Below are positions 36,734 to 45,748 of a DNA stretch of 64,000 nucleotides, piece after piece (position 1 is the first letter of the stretch; each line of letters begins with the position of its first letter). The translations under genes and the position numbers were made by a program. Below the pieces are notes generated by a model. The model saw only the letters and a program-made list of their open reading frames with translations. It was not told where the DNA came from and ran no database searches. Location: the NCBI RefSeq assembly GCF_003086695.1, contig NZ_CP025999.1:2087680-2151679 (forward strand). The letters run 5' to 3'. Source of the stretch: Stenotrophomonas sp. SAU14A_NAIMI4_8 (GTDB lineage Bacteria; Pseudomonadota; Gammaproteobacteria; Xanthomonadales; Xanthomonadaceae).

Positions 36734-37099
36734 TTACAGCGGCATGTTCATCACGTCCTGGTAGGCCTGGACGAGACGGTTGCGGACTTCCACGGTGGCG
36801 CGGAAGGCGATCTGGGACTGTTGCGAGGCGACCATCACCTTGGCCAGGTCGGCGCTGGGGTCACCCATTTCGAAGGCCTTGGCCAGGGCGCCGGAGGTCT
36901 GCTGGGCGTCGTTCACGCTGGACAGCGCGCCGCGCAGGGTTTCGGTGAAGCTGGGCGGCTGCACCTGCGGGGCATCCAGCACCGCGTTGGGCAGGGCATT
37001 GCTGCGCGGCGCTTCGGCCAGCGGGTTGAGCGCCGGCTGTCCCATCTGGGTCTGATAGGAGCGGATCTGGGAAAGGATCGAAGTGACGGAGTGGGACAT
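36734..37099 (-). CDS. fliE: flagellar hook-basal body protein FliE
   Basis: 121 aa, joining MS ring and rod. C-terminal signature DLAKVMVASQQSQIAFRATV and VRNRLVQAYQDVMNMPL. The ATG at 37099 is used; a TTG two codons upstream is open but has no advantage. First gene of fliEFGHIJK behind a sigma-54 promoter. Confidence 0.95.
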   Translation of the reverse strand: MSHSVTSILSQIRSYQTQMGQPALNPLAEAPRSNALPNAVLDAPQVQPPSFTETLRGALSSVNDAQQTSGALAKAFEMGDPSADLAKVMVASQQSQIAFRATVEVRNRLVQAYQDVMNMPL

Positions 37100-37146
37100 C
37101 TGCAACGGTTCCAGAAACAGGGATGGGGGCTTTCGTCTGGAAGCAG

Positions 37147-37162
37147 TGCAAGCGGCGTGCCG
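37147..37162 (-). promoter_or_regulatory. sigma-54 promoter of fliEFGHIJK
   Basis: CGGCAC, 5 nt, TTGCA on the minus strand, about 48 nt upstream of the fliE ATG. It has the same layout as the fliL, flgB and flgG promoters. Confidence 0.85.
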
Positions 37163-37273
37163 AAACCGGTTTTTGATTCAGAGTGGTGAGGGTGGGGTGG
37201 GTGTATGCGGGGTTGTACCCCGCGCCCTGCCGAATCAACGGCAACGTCAAAAGCCGGTTTATCGAGGGGGCGT

Positions 37274-37365
37274 GGTGGGTCCGGTTGCGGGGGACGCCGC
37301 AAGTACGTCCATGTAGGCTCGGTCGCCGCATCCATGCGGCTCACGCCCCCGCAACCGGACCCACC
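37274..37365. repeat. long inverted repeat, 20-bp perfect arms and 52-nt loop
   Basis: Arms 37274-37293 and 37346-37365 (GGTGGGTCCGG...) are perfectly complementary. The loop itself holds GCCGCATCCATGCGGC. Not a SMAG or GGGGTCAGA element. No ORF of interest lies in it. Confidence 0.75.
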
Positions 37366-37413
37366 CCGCCTTCGACAGTTCTCTGCGATCTGTCGGGAGG
37401 GCATCGTGCTCTG

Positions 37414-37437
37414 GTAGGTGTCGACCTTGGTCGACAC
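37414..37437 (+). repeat. SMAG-type palindrome
   Basis: GTAG then GTGTCGACC/GGTCGACAC arms. Confidence 0.75.
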
Positions 37438-37453
37438 AGTAGAGCGCTGGGAT

Positions 37454-37492
37454 GGGGTCAGATCCCGTTGCAACGCAACGGGCTCTGACCCC
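37454..37492. repeat. GGGGTCAGA palindromic repeat
   Basis: Outer arms GGGGTCAGA/TCTGACCCC, inner arms CCCGTTGC/GCAACGGG; it lies 38 bp past the stop of the small secreted protein. Confidence 0.75.
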
Positions 37493-37529
37493 GGTCGTGG
37501 TGTCATTTAACCGGCGTCGGTTTTCTGGC

Positions 37530-37946
37530 CTAAGGCTGCAGGGTCCAGCGGCCGGAATTCTGGCGCTGCCGGGGCGTGATGGGACCGTCGTGCTGGGTGT
37601 AGATGAAACGGCCCTGGTGCTGGGTCAGGCAGGTCAGTAGCAAGGTGTAGCGGGCTGGGCCATCGGGGTGGGCTTCGACCATGTGGATTTCCGCGGCATG
37701 CGGGGCCAGGCGCTGGTAGCGGTAGGTGCCGCCGATGCGGATATCGGTGCCCAGTACATCGAGCGTGTAAGCGCTCGTGCCGAAGCTGACCTGCACCACG
37801 CGTCCGGCGTTGGGATTGTCCGGCGCATACAGTGGATCGCTGAGGTTGGTGAACTGGCGCTGGTCCAGTGTCGCGGGCAAGGTGCAATCGGCGGCGGTGG
37901 CCAGGGTCGGGCAGAGCAGGGCGATGAGCAGTGCTGGGCGATGCAT
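37530..37946 (-). CDS. small secreted protein, unknown function
   Basis: 138 aa with a signal peptide (MHRPALLIALLCPTLATA, likely cut before ADC at about 18/19). The mature part has two Cys and alternating beta-like segments; no family was recognised. The ATG at 37946 has GGAGG 7 nt upstream, so translation is credible; the longer frame to 37976 is not supported. Located between fleQ and fliE and flanked by repeats. Nothing in it suggests a flagellar role. Confidence 0.75.
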   Translation of the reverse strand: MHRPALLIALLCPTLATAADCTLPATLDQRQFTNLSDPLYAPDNPNAGRVVQVSFGTSAYTLDVLGTDIRIGGTYRYQRLAPHAAEIHMVEAHPDGPARYTLLLTCLTQHQGRFIYTQHDGPITPRQRQNSGRWTLQP

Positions 37947-38025
37947 GGTAGGACCTCCGTAGGGTGTCCCTACCATGGTCCGCAGCGCGATTCCGATGTC
38001 TTTAGGAAAACGTGCAAATGCAAAA

Positions 38026-38113
38026 GGGTCGGATCCCTTTCCCGTGGAAAGGGCTCCGACCCCTCTGGAATCGCGCGGGGTCAGAGCCCTCCCTTCGGGA
38101 GGGATCTGACCCC
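38026..38113. repeat. two GGGGTCAGA palindromes; fleQ terminator candidate
   Basis: Elements at 38026-38063 and 38077-38113 with arms GGGTCGGA/TCCGACCC and GGGGTCAGA/TCTGACCCC. On the minus strand the first is followed by TTTTGC, so it could end the rpoN2-vemR-fleQ transcript. Confidence 0.65.
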
Positions 38114-38121
38114 TATGGCGG

Positions 38122-39626
<1,505 letters not shown>

Positions 39627-39630
<4 letters not shown>

Positions 39631-40004
39631 GATCTATCCTCCCTGAGGCCTTCCAGGATCGGCATGACTTCCTGGATATAGGACAGCTTGCTGACGAAGT
39701 TGTCGGCGCCGGCGCGCAACGCGTGTTCGCGGTGCTCGACGTCGTCGAAGTGGCTGGCAATCACGATGTACGGGGCATCATCCTGCGATTTGATCAGGCG
39801 GGTGGCCTGCAGGCCGCCCATTTCCGGCATGGCCAGATCCATCAGCACCACCTGCGGGCGCAGGCTTTCCGAGCGCTCGATCGCTTCCAGGCCGTTGCCG
39901 GCGCTGCCAACGATCTGCAGCCAGTCGATCTTGCGGAAATGACGCATGGCGGCGTTGATGAAACCTTCGTGGTCATCGACCAGCAGCACTGTGAGCTTGT
40001 TCAT
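39627..40004 (-). CDS. vemR: single-domain response regulator VemR
   Basis: 125 aa, an atypical CheY-like receiver with phospho-Asp56 ([13 protein letters not shown]). Its place between rpoN2 and fleQ matches VemR of Xanthomonas, which affects motility, exopolysaccharide and virulence through FleQ. The ATG at 40004 is preferred because AAGGA lies 8 nt upstream; an ATG at 40013 overlaps that site. Confidence 0.9.
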
Positions 40005-40018
40005 GTCCAACATCCTTT

Positions 40019-41428
40019 TCAGCCCACCCGGGCCAGCTGGGGTTGCCTGGCGCTGATCCGGCGCCGTTCGCGGGCCGGAGCGATATCCAGTTGTTCGCGG
40101 TATTTTGCGACGGTTCGGCGGGCAATGTTCACCCCCTGTCGCGACAGCAGGCCGGCGATGGCCTCGTCGGCCAGCGGGCGACCGGCCGGTTCGGCGTCGA
40201 TCAGGCGGCGCACCATGGCTTTCACGGCCTGCCCGGACACGCTGGCGCCTTCCAGGCGCACGGCGAAGAAGTGCTTCAGTTCGAAGGTGCCGCGCGGGGT
40301 CTGCAGGTACTTGCCGGTGGTGATGCGCGAAACGGTGGATTCGTGCATGCCGATCTCTTCAGCCACTTCCTTCAGGGTCAGCGGTGCCATGGCTTCATCG
40401 CCACGTACCAGGAAGGCAGCCTGGCGTTCGACGATCACCCGCGCGGTGCGCAGCAGGGTGTCGTAGCGCATGGACAGGCCGCGGCTGAACCAGCGGGCTT
40501 CCTGCAGCATTTCGCGCAGGGCAGGGGCAGCATCGGCGGTGTCGGCCAGGGCCTGTTCGTACTGGCTGTTGATCGACACGCGGCGGCTGGTGGCCGGGTT
40601 CAACGCCACCTTCCACTGCTCGTCGGCATGCCAGGCCACCACGTCCGGCACCACGGCCACGTTGCTGTCGGTCTGCAGGCTGTCGCCCGGGCGCGGCTGC
40701 AGCGACAGGATCAGGCGCACCGCTTCGCGCACGTCGTCCACTTCGGCATCGTGCTGGCGGGCCAGGGCCAGGTAGTCGTGGGCCGCCAGGGCGTCGAGCG
40801 CGCCTTCCAGGATACGCCCGGCCAAGTGACGGCCCGGCACCAGGCCCTGCAGGCTGTACAGCTGGGCCAGCAGGCATTCGCGCAGGTCCTGCGCGGCCAT
40901 GCCGGCCGGTTCGCCGTGCAGCAGCTGCTGGCGGATCGCTTCCACGCCTGCGGCGTCGACATCGAACTGGGCGCTGGCCAGCAGGTGCAGCTGGGCCAGC
41001 GGCGCCTGCAGGTAGCCGGCTTCATCGCAGTGTTCCAGCCAGAACGCGGCGATGGCCAGGCCACGGTCGTCCATATCCAGCGCCAGGCGCTGCAGCACGC
41101 GCAACTGCGGATCGCTGGATTCGCCGGCGGCAATGCGCGCCATGCGGTCATCATCGCCGTCCTGCCAACTGGTGCCGGCCACGTCCCACATGGACGATTC
41201 GGGCAGCTCGTCGAACGCCGCCGTTTCCAGGGTGGTGGCGGTGGCATCGCTGGCGTCGGCAACGGGCGCCTCGGCTTCTTCGATCTCCAGCAGCGGATTG
41301 GAATCGAGCAGGCGCTGGATTTCCTGTTCCAGGTGCAGGCCATCGAGCTGCAGCAGGCGGATCGACTGCAGCAGCTGCGGCGTCAGGTGTAGTTGTTGGC
41401 CCAGCTGGGTCGAGAGTGCAGCCTTCAT
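40019..41428 (-). CDS. rpoN2: RNA polymerase sigma-54 factor RpoN2
   Basis: 469 aa. N-terminal Gln/Leu-rich activator-interaction region (LGQQLHLTPQLLQSIRLLQL), core-binding region, and C-terminal DNA-binding domain with the RpoN box ARRTVAKYRE at 436-445. It is clustered with fleQ and vemR, as is the flagellar RpoN2 of Xanthomonas. The general rpoN1 would be elsewhere. Six -24/-12 sites in this window are its expected targets. Confidence 0.95.
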   Translation of the reverse strand: MKAALSTQLGQQLHLTPQLLQSIRLLQLDGLHLEQEIQRLLDSNPLLEIEEAEAPVADASDATATTLETAAFDELPESSMWDVAGTSWQDGDDDRMARIAAGESSDPQLRVLQRLALDMDDRGLAIAAFWLEHCDEAGYLQAPLAQLHLLASAQFDVDAAGVEAIRQQLLHGEPAGMAAQDLRECLLAQLYSLQGLVPGRHLAGRILEGALDALAAHDYLALARQHDAEVDDVREAVRLILSLQPRPGDSLQTDSNVAVVPDVVAWHADEQWKVALNPATSRRVSINSQYEQALADTADAAPALREMLQEARWFSRGLSMRYDTLLRTARVIVERQAAFLVRGDEAMAPLTLKEVAEEIGMHESTVSRITTGKYLQTPRGTFELKHFFAVRLEGASVSGQAVKAMVRRLIDAEPAGRPLADEAIAGLLSRQGVNIARRTVAKYREQLDIAPARERRRISARQPQLARVG

Positions 41429-41540
41429 CGTGGTTCCCCGGCGCCGCTCCCCGGCGCCTTGTGGAACACATCTTGCTTTTGATCCGGCAGGTCCGGAATC
41501 GGGGGGTTCCTGAGGCGCTTGGTTGAGTTCCCGACACGCT

Positions 41541-41557
41541 GTAGGGGAAATCCCTAC
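41541..41557. promoter_or_regulatory. palindrome upstream of rpoN2, possible operator
   Basis: GTAGGG, 5 nt, CCCTAC. A dyad of this size fits a dimeric regulator such as the NarL-type protein encoded just upstream. Speculative. Confidence 0.35.
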
Positions 41558-41702
41558 GAAAGCGCGGGAAGTTGACGATGGCCGCGGCTAAATCGTTGAT
41601 TGCTGGTGCGCAAAGCCGGGCAAAGGTGGGTCGGGCTGTACGGAAACCTGTCAGGGTCTGTCGGGGTGACGGGAAGTCGTCGCCAATGCAGGGTCCGGGT
41701 CG

Positions 41703-41725
41703 GTAGGGTCGACCGTTGGTCGACC
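41703..41725 (+). repeat. SMAG-type palindrome
   Basis: GTAG then GGTCGACC/GGTCGACC arms, close to the stop of the NarL-type regulator. Confidence 0.7.
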
Positions 41726-41757
41726 AACGCGCAAGGCGCGGGGTTTCCGGCGGACGA

Positions 41758-42396
41758 TCATTCCAGCTCGTGCTGGTGGCGGGCGGCCAGCAGCAGCAGA
41801 TCGTTGGCGCGGCGGCAGCCCAGCGATTCCATCATGCGCGCGCGATGGGTCTCCACCGTCTTCACGCTGATGCCCAGGTCGGCGGCGATTTCCTTGTTGC
41901 TTTCGCCCTTGCCGATCTGGCGCAGGATCTCGCGCTGGCGCGGCGACAGCGCGGCAATGCCGGTGGGCTTTTCGCGGCCCAGCATGGGCGCCAGCATCTT
42001 GGCCGAGATCTGCGGGCTCAGGAACACCTGGCCGGCATGGGCGGCGCGCAGGGCCAGTTCCAGTTCCTGCGGCGCGGCATCCTTCACCACGAACCCCACC
42101 GCGCCACGGTCCAGTGCATCGCGCACATGGGCGGCATCGTCATGCATGGTCATCATTACCACCCGGGTGCCGGGTGCGCGCAGGCGGATGTCGCTCAGCG
42201 CTTCCAGGCCGGTGCGACCGGGCAGGGAAAGGTCCATCAGTACCACGTCCGGTGCATGCTGCAGGGCCAGTTGCAGCGCCTGTTCGGCGTTGCTGGCTTC
42301 GGCCACCAGCTGCACGTCGGCAAACCCCTGCAGCAGCCGCGCCAGGCCGGCGCGAACCAGGGTGTGATCGTCGACGATGAGAACTCGCACAGGCAC
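41758..42396 (-). CDS. NarL/FixJ-type response regulator
   Basis: 212 aa. Receiver with phospho-Asp55 (VVLMDLSLPGRTG) and a LuxR-type HTH (LSPRQREILRQIGKGESNKEIAADLGISVKTVETH). No sensor kinase is adjacent. It lies between rpoN2 and the PilZ-like gene and may regulate rpoN2 or the fliS group. 85 bp separate it from the PilZ-like stop. Confidence 0.9.
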   Translation of the reverse strand: MPVRVLIVDDHTLVRAGLARLLQGFADVQLVAEASNAEQALQLALQHAPDVVLMDLSLPGRTGLEALSDIRLRAPGTRVVMMTMHDDAAHVRDALDRGAVGFVVKDAAPQELELALRAAHAGQVFLSPQISAKMLAPMLGREKPTGIAALSPRQREILRQIGKGESNKEIAADLGISVKTVETHRARMMESLGCRRANDLLLLAARHQHELE

Positions 42397-42481
42397 GCAG
42401 CAGGTCCGTGAGGGGAGTCCACCTTAACTTAGCTGAACGGGCCCGCCAAGGCCCGTCGGCCACGCACTACCGTGACAGCGT

Positions 42482-43060
42482 TCAGCGCGCCCGGCGCGCT
42501 TCGGCAACCTGTCGACGGTGTAGACGGAAAAGGTGGCGTTCCATGGCCATCTCCAGGCCATCGCCCAGGCGGCTGAAGCGCAGCCAGAGGAAATGCCCGC
42601 CACTGCCATCGGCGGCTTCGGCCACCACCTCCACCGGCAGGTCGATATGGTCGGGCAGCCAGTCGCTGGGTTGCAGCCGCACCAGCCCGGCCTGGCCGGG
42701 GTTGGCGCCACTGCGCGGGCCCAATTGCAGGCGGATGCCGCGGCGCGACCAGCGTACCGGGCGCAGGGGCAGGTCGTGGCCCTGCTGGCGCACCAGCCGG
42801 CCCAGCAGCACCATGGTCAGGTCCAGCTTGGCTTCCAGGCGCTGCAGTTGCAGGGTGGCCTCGCTGCGCTCCTCGTGCTCATCCACCCTGCTGTCTTCCA
42901 CCAGGGCCAGGCTGCGCAGCAGGGCTTCGGCATTGCCGGTACGGCCCAGCGCGCTGCCGGCCTGGAATTCGGCAGGCAGGGCCAGTTCGCAGCTGAGCGT
43001 TTCGTCGAACAGCTCGCTTTCGGCCGGGTGGTGCAGCGAGGTGGTCGGCAGCAGGGTCAT
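42482..43060 (-). CDS. atypical PilZ-like protein in the fliS operon
   Basis: 192 aa. The C-terminal ~100 residues resemble a degenerate PilZ fold (VRWSRRGIRLQLG, VEVVAEAADGSGGHFLWLRFSRL). The canonical RxxxR and D/NxSxxG motifs are not intact, so c-di-GMP binding is doubtful. The central segment (EERSEATLQLQRLEAKLDLTM region) is helical. It overlaps the FliT-like gene by 4 nt. Xanthomonas has PilZ proteins in its flagellar region, which supports the call. A different function remains possible. Confidence 0.65.
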   Translation of the reverse strand: MTLLPTTSLHHPAESELFDETLSCELALPAEFQAGSALGRTGNAEALLRSLALVEDSRVDEHEERSEATLQLQRLEAKLDLTMVLLGRLVRQQGHDLPLRPVRWSRRGIRLQLGPRSGANPGQAGLVRLQPSDWLPDHIDLPVEVVAEAADGSGGHFLWLRFSRLGDGLEMAMERHLFRLHRRQVAEARRAR

Positions 43061-43350
43061 GCCAGCGATTCTGCCTGCAGGTATGCATGGGCAGCGCGAA
43101 GGGATCGCTGGCCATCCTGCAGTTGTACCGCCACTGCATCGCGGCGCTGGCGCAGAAGGCCCAGAAGACTCTGCTGGCGTTCCAGCAGTGCCGACAGCGG
43201 GGCGTGGTCGGCACCGGTCAGCGGCTGGCTGAGCAGGGCGTGCAGGGTGCCATCGTGGCCGTCCAGCAGGCTGTCGGCCTGCTCGAAGGCATCTTCGTTC
43301 AATGCCTTTTCAAAGGCGTCCAGCTGCGCGTGCAGATCGCTCAGGCTCAC
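43057..43350 (-). CDS. FliT-like flagellar chaperone (putative)
   Basis: 97 aa, all-helical, starting VSLSDLHAQLDAFEKAL. The start is a GTG that overlaps the fliS stop as GTGA. Size, helical make-up and position after fliS match FliT, the chaperone of FliD. Sequence conservation in this family is poor, so the call rests mainly on context. Confidence 0.6.
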   Translation of the reverse strand: MSLSDLHAQLDAFEKALNEDAFEQADSLLDGHDGTLHALLSQPLTGADHAPLSALLERQQSLLGLLRQRRDAVAVQLQDGQRSLRAAHAYLQAESLA

Positions 43351-43763
43351 GGCGCCACCGCCGCCGGACGGCGCTGTTCCTGCGGAATCGCGTTCCACGC
43401 CCCGTCGATCTCGCTCAACAGCTGCAGCGATTCATCAAGGGCGACCCGATCATTGTGCAGGTTCGCTTCGGTCAGCCGCTGCAGCACGTAGTCGTACAGG
43501 GACGACAGGTTGCCGGCAATCTCGCCGCCGGCTTCATGGTCGAGCGAACCATTCAGGTGGCCGACGATCGCACAGGCCTCGCCGATCGCCTTGCCCTTGC
43601 CGGCCTGGTCGCCGCGTTCAAGGCTGGCCATCGCACGACGCACGCGTTCCAGCGCACCGGCCAGCAGCAGTGCCACCAGCTTGTGCGGATCGGCATCGGC
43701 GACCGCACTGGTCACACCCACCTGGCGATACTGTTCGGCGTATTGACGGCTGGAACCGTACAT
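43347..43763 (-). CDS. fliS: flagellin chaperone FliS
   Basis: 138 aa, FliS family, starting YGSSRQYAEQYRQVGV, then ADPHKLVALLLAGALERVRRA. Binds the C-terminus of flagellin and prevents early polymerisation. GGGAG lies 8 nt before the ATG. First gene of fliS, FliT-like, PilZ-like. Confidence 0.95.
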   Translation of the reverse strand: MYGSSRQYAEQYRQVGVTSAVADADPHKLVALLLAGALERVRRAMASLERGDQAGKGKAIGEACAIVGHLNGSLDHEAGGEIAGNLSSLYDYVLQRLTEANLHNDRVALDESLQLLSEIDGAWNAIPQEQRRPAAVAP

Positions 43764-43892
43764 TCGTGATTCTCCCTTGCGCTGTGCGCCGCCGACGGAT
43801 CGTCAGGATCCGTGCCGGCGGCACTGCGGTGATTGCTGATGCTTCTGTTATCGGTGCGTACGGGGCCAAACTTGAGCCGCGTTCGCCTGCAA

Positions 43893-45308
43893 TCAGCCGC
43901 TCAGCTGGGCCAACTGCTGCGACAGGGCGCTGCTGCTCTGCTGCAGCTTGCCCATCAGGGTGTCCAGCGCCAGGAACTGCTTTTTGTAGCGCTCGGCGAC
44001 GCCTTCCATGCGGGTGTCCAGGTCGGCGCGGCGCTTGTCGATGTCGGTCAGCGTCTTGTTCAGGCTGTTGGTGCGCGAAACGAAGGCGCCTTCCTTGCCG
44101 ACCGTGGTGCTGACATAGCCGTCGACCATCGTATAGAGCTTGCCGGCGCCGCCGGTGTCGCCGGTAATCGCCTGGCGGATCTTTTCCGGCTGGTTGGCCA
44201 ATGCCGCGGCAAACTTGGTGGTGTCCAGCACCAGGCTGCCGTCGGCATTGGGGTAGCCGCGCGTCTGCAGGCCCAGCGTCTTCGGGTCCAGGCCTTCGGC
44301 TGACAGATCCTTCAGGATGCTGCTCATCTGGGCGCGCAGCTGGCTCATGGCGCCACGCATCTGCGCATCGCCGGTCAGCGACGCGGCTTCCTTGGTCTTG
44401 GCGTCGTAGGCGGTTTCGGTGTTGATGGCCGCCAACGCCGCGTTGTAGGCAGTCACGAACTCCTGCATCACCTTGGTGGCGGCAGTCGTATCGGTGCTGA
44501 TCGTGACCGTGCTTTCACCCTTCATCTTCAGGTTCAGGGTCAGGCCGGGCACCGCGTCAGCCACCGTGTTGCTGGCACTGACAACTTCCACGCCGTCGAT
44601 GGTCAGCTTGGCGTCCTTCGCAGCGGTGTTCTCTTTCAGGCTGCCGACCAGCGAGGTCAGGCCCGGATCACTACCCGCATATTCAAGCTTGATGGCGTTG
44701 GCAGCGCCGGTCTTCTCCTGGGCGATGGACAGGTACTGGTTGTCGCCCGAGCTGATCAGCGTTGCCTGCACGCCTTCCTTGCGGCCGGCGGCATCGATCT
44801 TGTTGCGGACCGTGGTAAGCGTGTCGCCTTCCTCGACCTCGACGTTCATGGTCTTGGCCTTGTCACCCACGCCAACGGTCAGCGTCAAGGTTCCGGCGGC
44901 AAAGGTCTGGGTCTTCGGCACCGAGGTATCGGCAATCAGCTTGTGCGCGGTGGCCAGTTCCAGCACGTTCACCTTGTGCGTGCCATTCGACGCGGCGGCC
45001 TTGGTCGTGCCTACGTCATACAGCGCCACCGTTGCCGTCAGGATCTCGTCGGCGTTGTTGGTGCCGCCCTTGCTGGCGGTCACGGTGCGGGTGTCGAAGG
45101 CGGTGGACGCCTTCAATGCGGTCAATGCGGTCTTCAGCTTGTCGAAGGCCGAGGTGATGGTGCCCACCGACGAAAGCTGCAGCTTTGCCTTGGACTGCTG
45201 AAGGTTCAGCGCATTGTCTGCGGGCTTGCGGTCGGCTGCCACCAACTGGCTGACCATGCCGGAAATATCCAGGCCCGAGCCAATGCCACCGTATCCAAAG
45301 TCTGCCAC
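43893..45308 (-). CDS. fliD: flagellar filament cap protein FliD
   Basis: 471 aa. N-terminal FliD domain (GYGGIGSGLDISGMVSQLVAADRKP), central variable domains and a C-terminal coiled-coil segment (DLDTRMEGVAERYKKQFLALD). Caps the filament and promotes flagellin folding. The start is GTG at 45308, with AGGAG 7 nt upstream. The longer frame to 45335 also starts GTG but has no such site. It has its own FliA promoter. Confidence 0.95.
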   Translation of the reverse strand: MADFGYGGIGSGLDISGMVSQLVAADRKPADNALNLQQSKAKLQLSSVGTITSAFDKLKTALTALKASTAFDTRTVTASKGGTNNADEILTATVALYDVGTTKAAASNGTHKVNVLELATAHKLIADTSVPKTQTFAAGTLTLTVGVGDKAKTMNVEVEEGDTLTTVRNKIDAAGRKEGVQATLISSGDNQYLSIAQEKTGAANAIKLEYAGSDPGLTSLVGSLKENTAAKDAKLTIDGVEVVSASNTVADAVPGLTLNLKMKGESTVTISTDTTAATKVMQEFVTAYNAALAAINTETAYDAKTKEAASLTGDAQMRGAMSQLRAQMSSILKDLSAEGLDPKTLGLQTRGYPNADGSLVLDTTKFAAALANQPEKIRQAITGDTGGAGKLYTMVDGYVSTTVGKEGAFVSRTNSLNKTLTDIDKRRADLDTRMEGVAERYKKQFLALDTLMGKLQQSSSALSQQLAQLSG

Positions 45309-45365
45309 GTCGTTTCTCCTGGTAGCCGGGTCCACGCGCTGTGCGGTGGGCCGTTGTCAACGAAA

Positions 45366-45392
45366 ATAGCGGCCTGCGCCGCCGGGTCTTGA
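45366..45392 (-). promoter_or_regulatory. FliA promoter of fliD
   Basis: TCAA, exactly 15 nt, GCCGCTAT on the minus strand, about 57 nt before the fliD GTG. Confidence 0.8.
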
Positions 45393-45438
45393 GGACTTCG
45401 TTGATGCATGTCCTGTGCCACTGCCCACAAGGCGGTTC

Positions 45439-45454
45439 TGGCACGCCGGTTGCA
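45439..45454 (+). promoter_or_regulatory. orphan sigma-54 promoter, plus strand
   Basis: TGGCAC, GCCGG, TTGCA, preceded by C and with G after TGGCAC. It fits YTGGCACG-N4-TTGCW at every position, better than the fliE and fliL sites. It points away from fliD and toward the 3' end of the first flagellin; no plus-strand gene lies downstream. Confidence 0.75.
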
Positions 45455-45507
45455 GGAGGGTAGGAGCAGGGTGCGGGTAGGTTCACCGCGGGCTGCCGGG
45501 AGTCTGC

Positions 45508-45536
45508 AAAAAGCCCTCCCCCAAGGTAGGGGAGGG
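45508..45536 (-). terminator. rho-independent terminator after the flagellin genes
   Basis: On the minus strand CCCTCCCC/GGGGGAGGG followed by TTTTT. It lies about 210 nt past the first flagellin stop and just before the fliD promoter. Confidence 0.75.
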
Positions 45537-45698
45537 ATCAGGCTACTGACAATCGGGGGGAGACGAAGCCACCCGGTACGTACAGTCAAGAGTACAGCGC
45601 TGAAAGAGAGGTCCGCAGGGGCGGGCGATGCCAAGCCGGTTCGGGGTGTACCCGGGCCGGGCATGGCCGGCATCTGCGATGGCCTTGTCCTTCTGGTT

Positions 45699-45732
45699 GC
45701 CGCTACCGTCGGTGTGATCCGACGGTAGCGGC
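45699..45732 (+). terminator. strong hairpin, probable plus-strand terminator
   Basis: 14-bp perfect stem GCCGCTACCGTCGG with a 6-nt loop. It is followed on the plus strand by GCCTTCTT and on the minus strand by no T-run. It lies 17 bp past the first flagellin stop and may also protect that mRNA's 3' end. Confidence 0.55.
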
Positions 45733-45748
45733 GCCTTCTTGCCGTGGA

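Larger units (their letters stand above)
37100..37529. other. intergenic region upstream of fliE
   Basis: 430 bp without a gene. It holds the fliE sigma-54 promoter (37147-37162), a 20-bp-arm inverted repeat (37274-37365), a SMAG element (37414-37437) and a GGGGTCAGA palindrome (37454-37492). Confidence 0.75.
41429..41757. other. intergenic region upstream of rpoN2
   Basis: 329 bp without a gene. It holds a palindrome GTAGGG-GAAAT-CCCTAC (41541-41557) about 115 bp before the rpoN2 ATG and a SMAG element (41703-41725). No sigma-54 or FliA site was seen. Confidence 0.6.
45465..45740 (+). ncRNA. candidate sigma-54-dependent small RNA
   Basis: Predicted from a perfect sigma-54 promoter (start near 45465, 12 nt past the -12 GC) to a 14-bp perfect hairpin at 45699-45732 followed by GCCTTCTTG. 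Length would be about 275 nt. No good ORF with a ribosome site lies inside. The evidence is the promoter-terminator pair only; transcription has not been shown. Confidence 0.4.
45309..45748. other. intergenic region between fliD and the flagellins
   Basis: 440 bp with no convincing gene. It holds the fliD FliA promoter (45366-45392), a plus-strand sigma-54 promoter (45439-45454), a minus-strand terminator (45508-45536) and a strong hairpin (45699-45732). These frame a candidate plus-strand sRNA. Confidence 0.7.

Noticed and set aside
45408..45728. Protein gene on the plus strand in the fliD-flagellin gap
   Set aside because: No ribosome site, Arg/Gly-rich composition, and its start precedes the predicted sigma-54 transcript start; a non-coding RNA is more likely.
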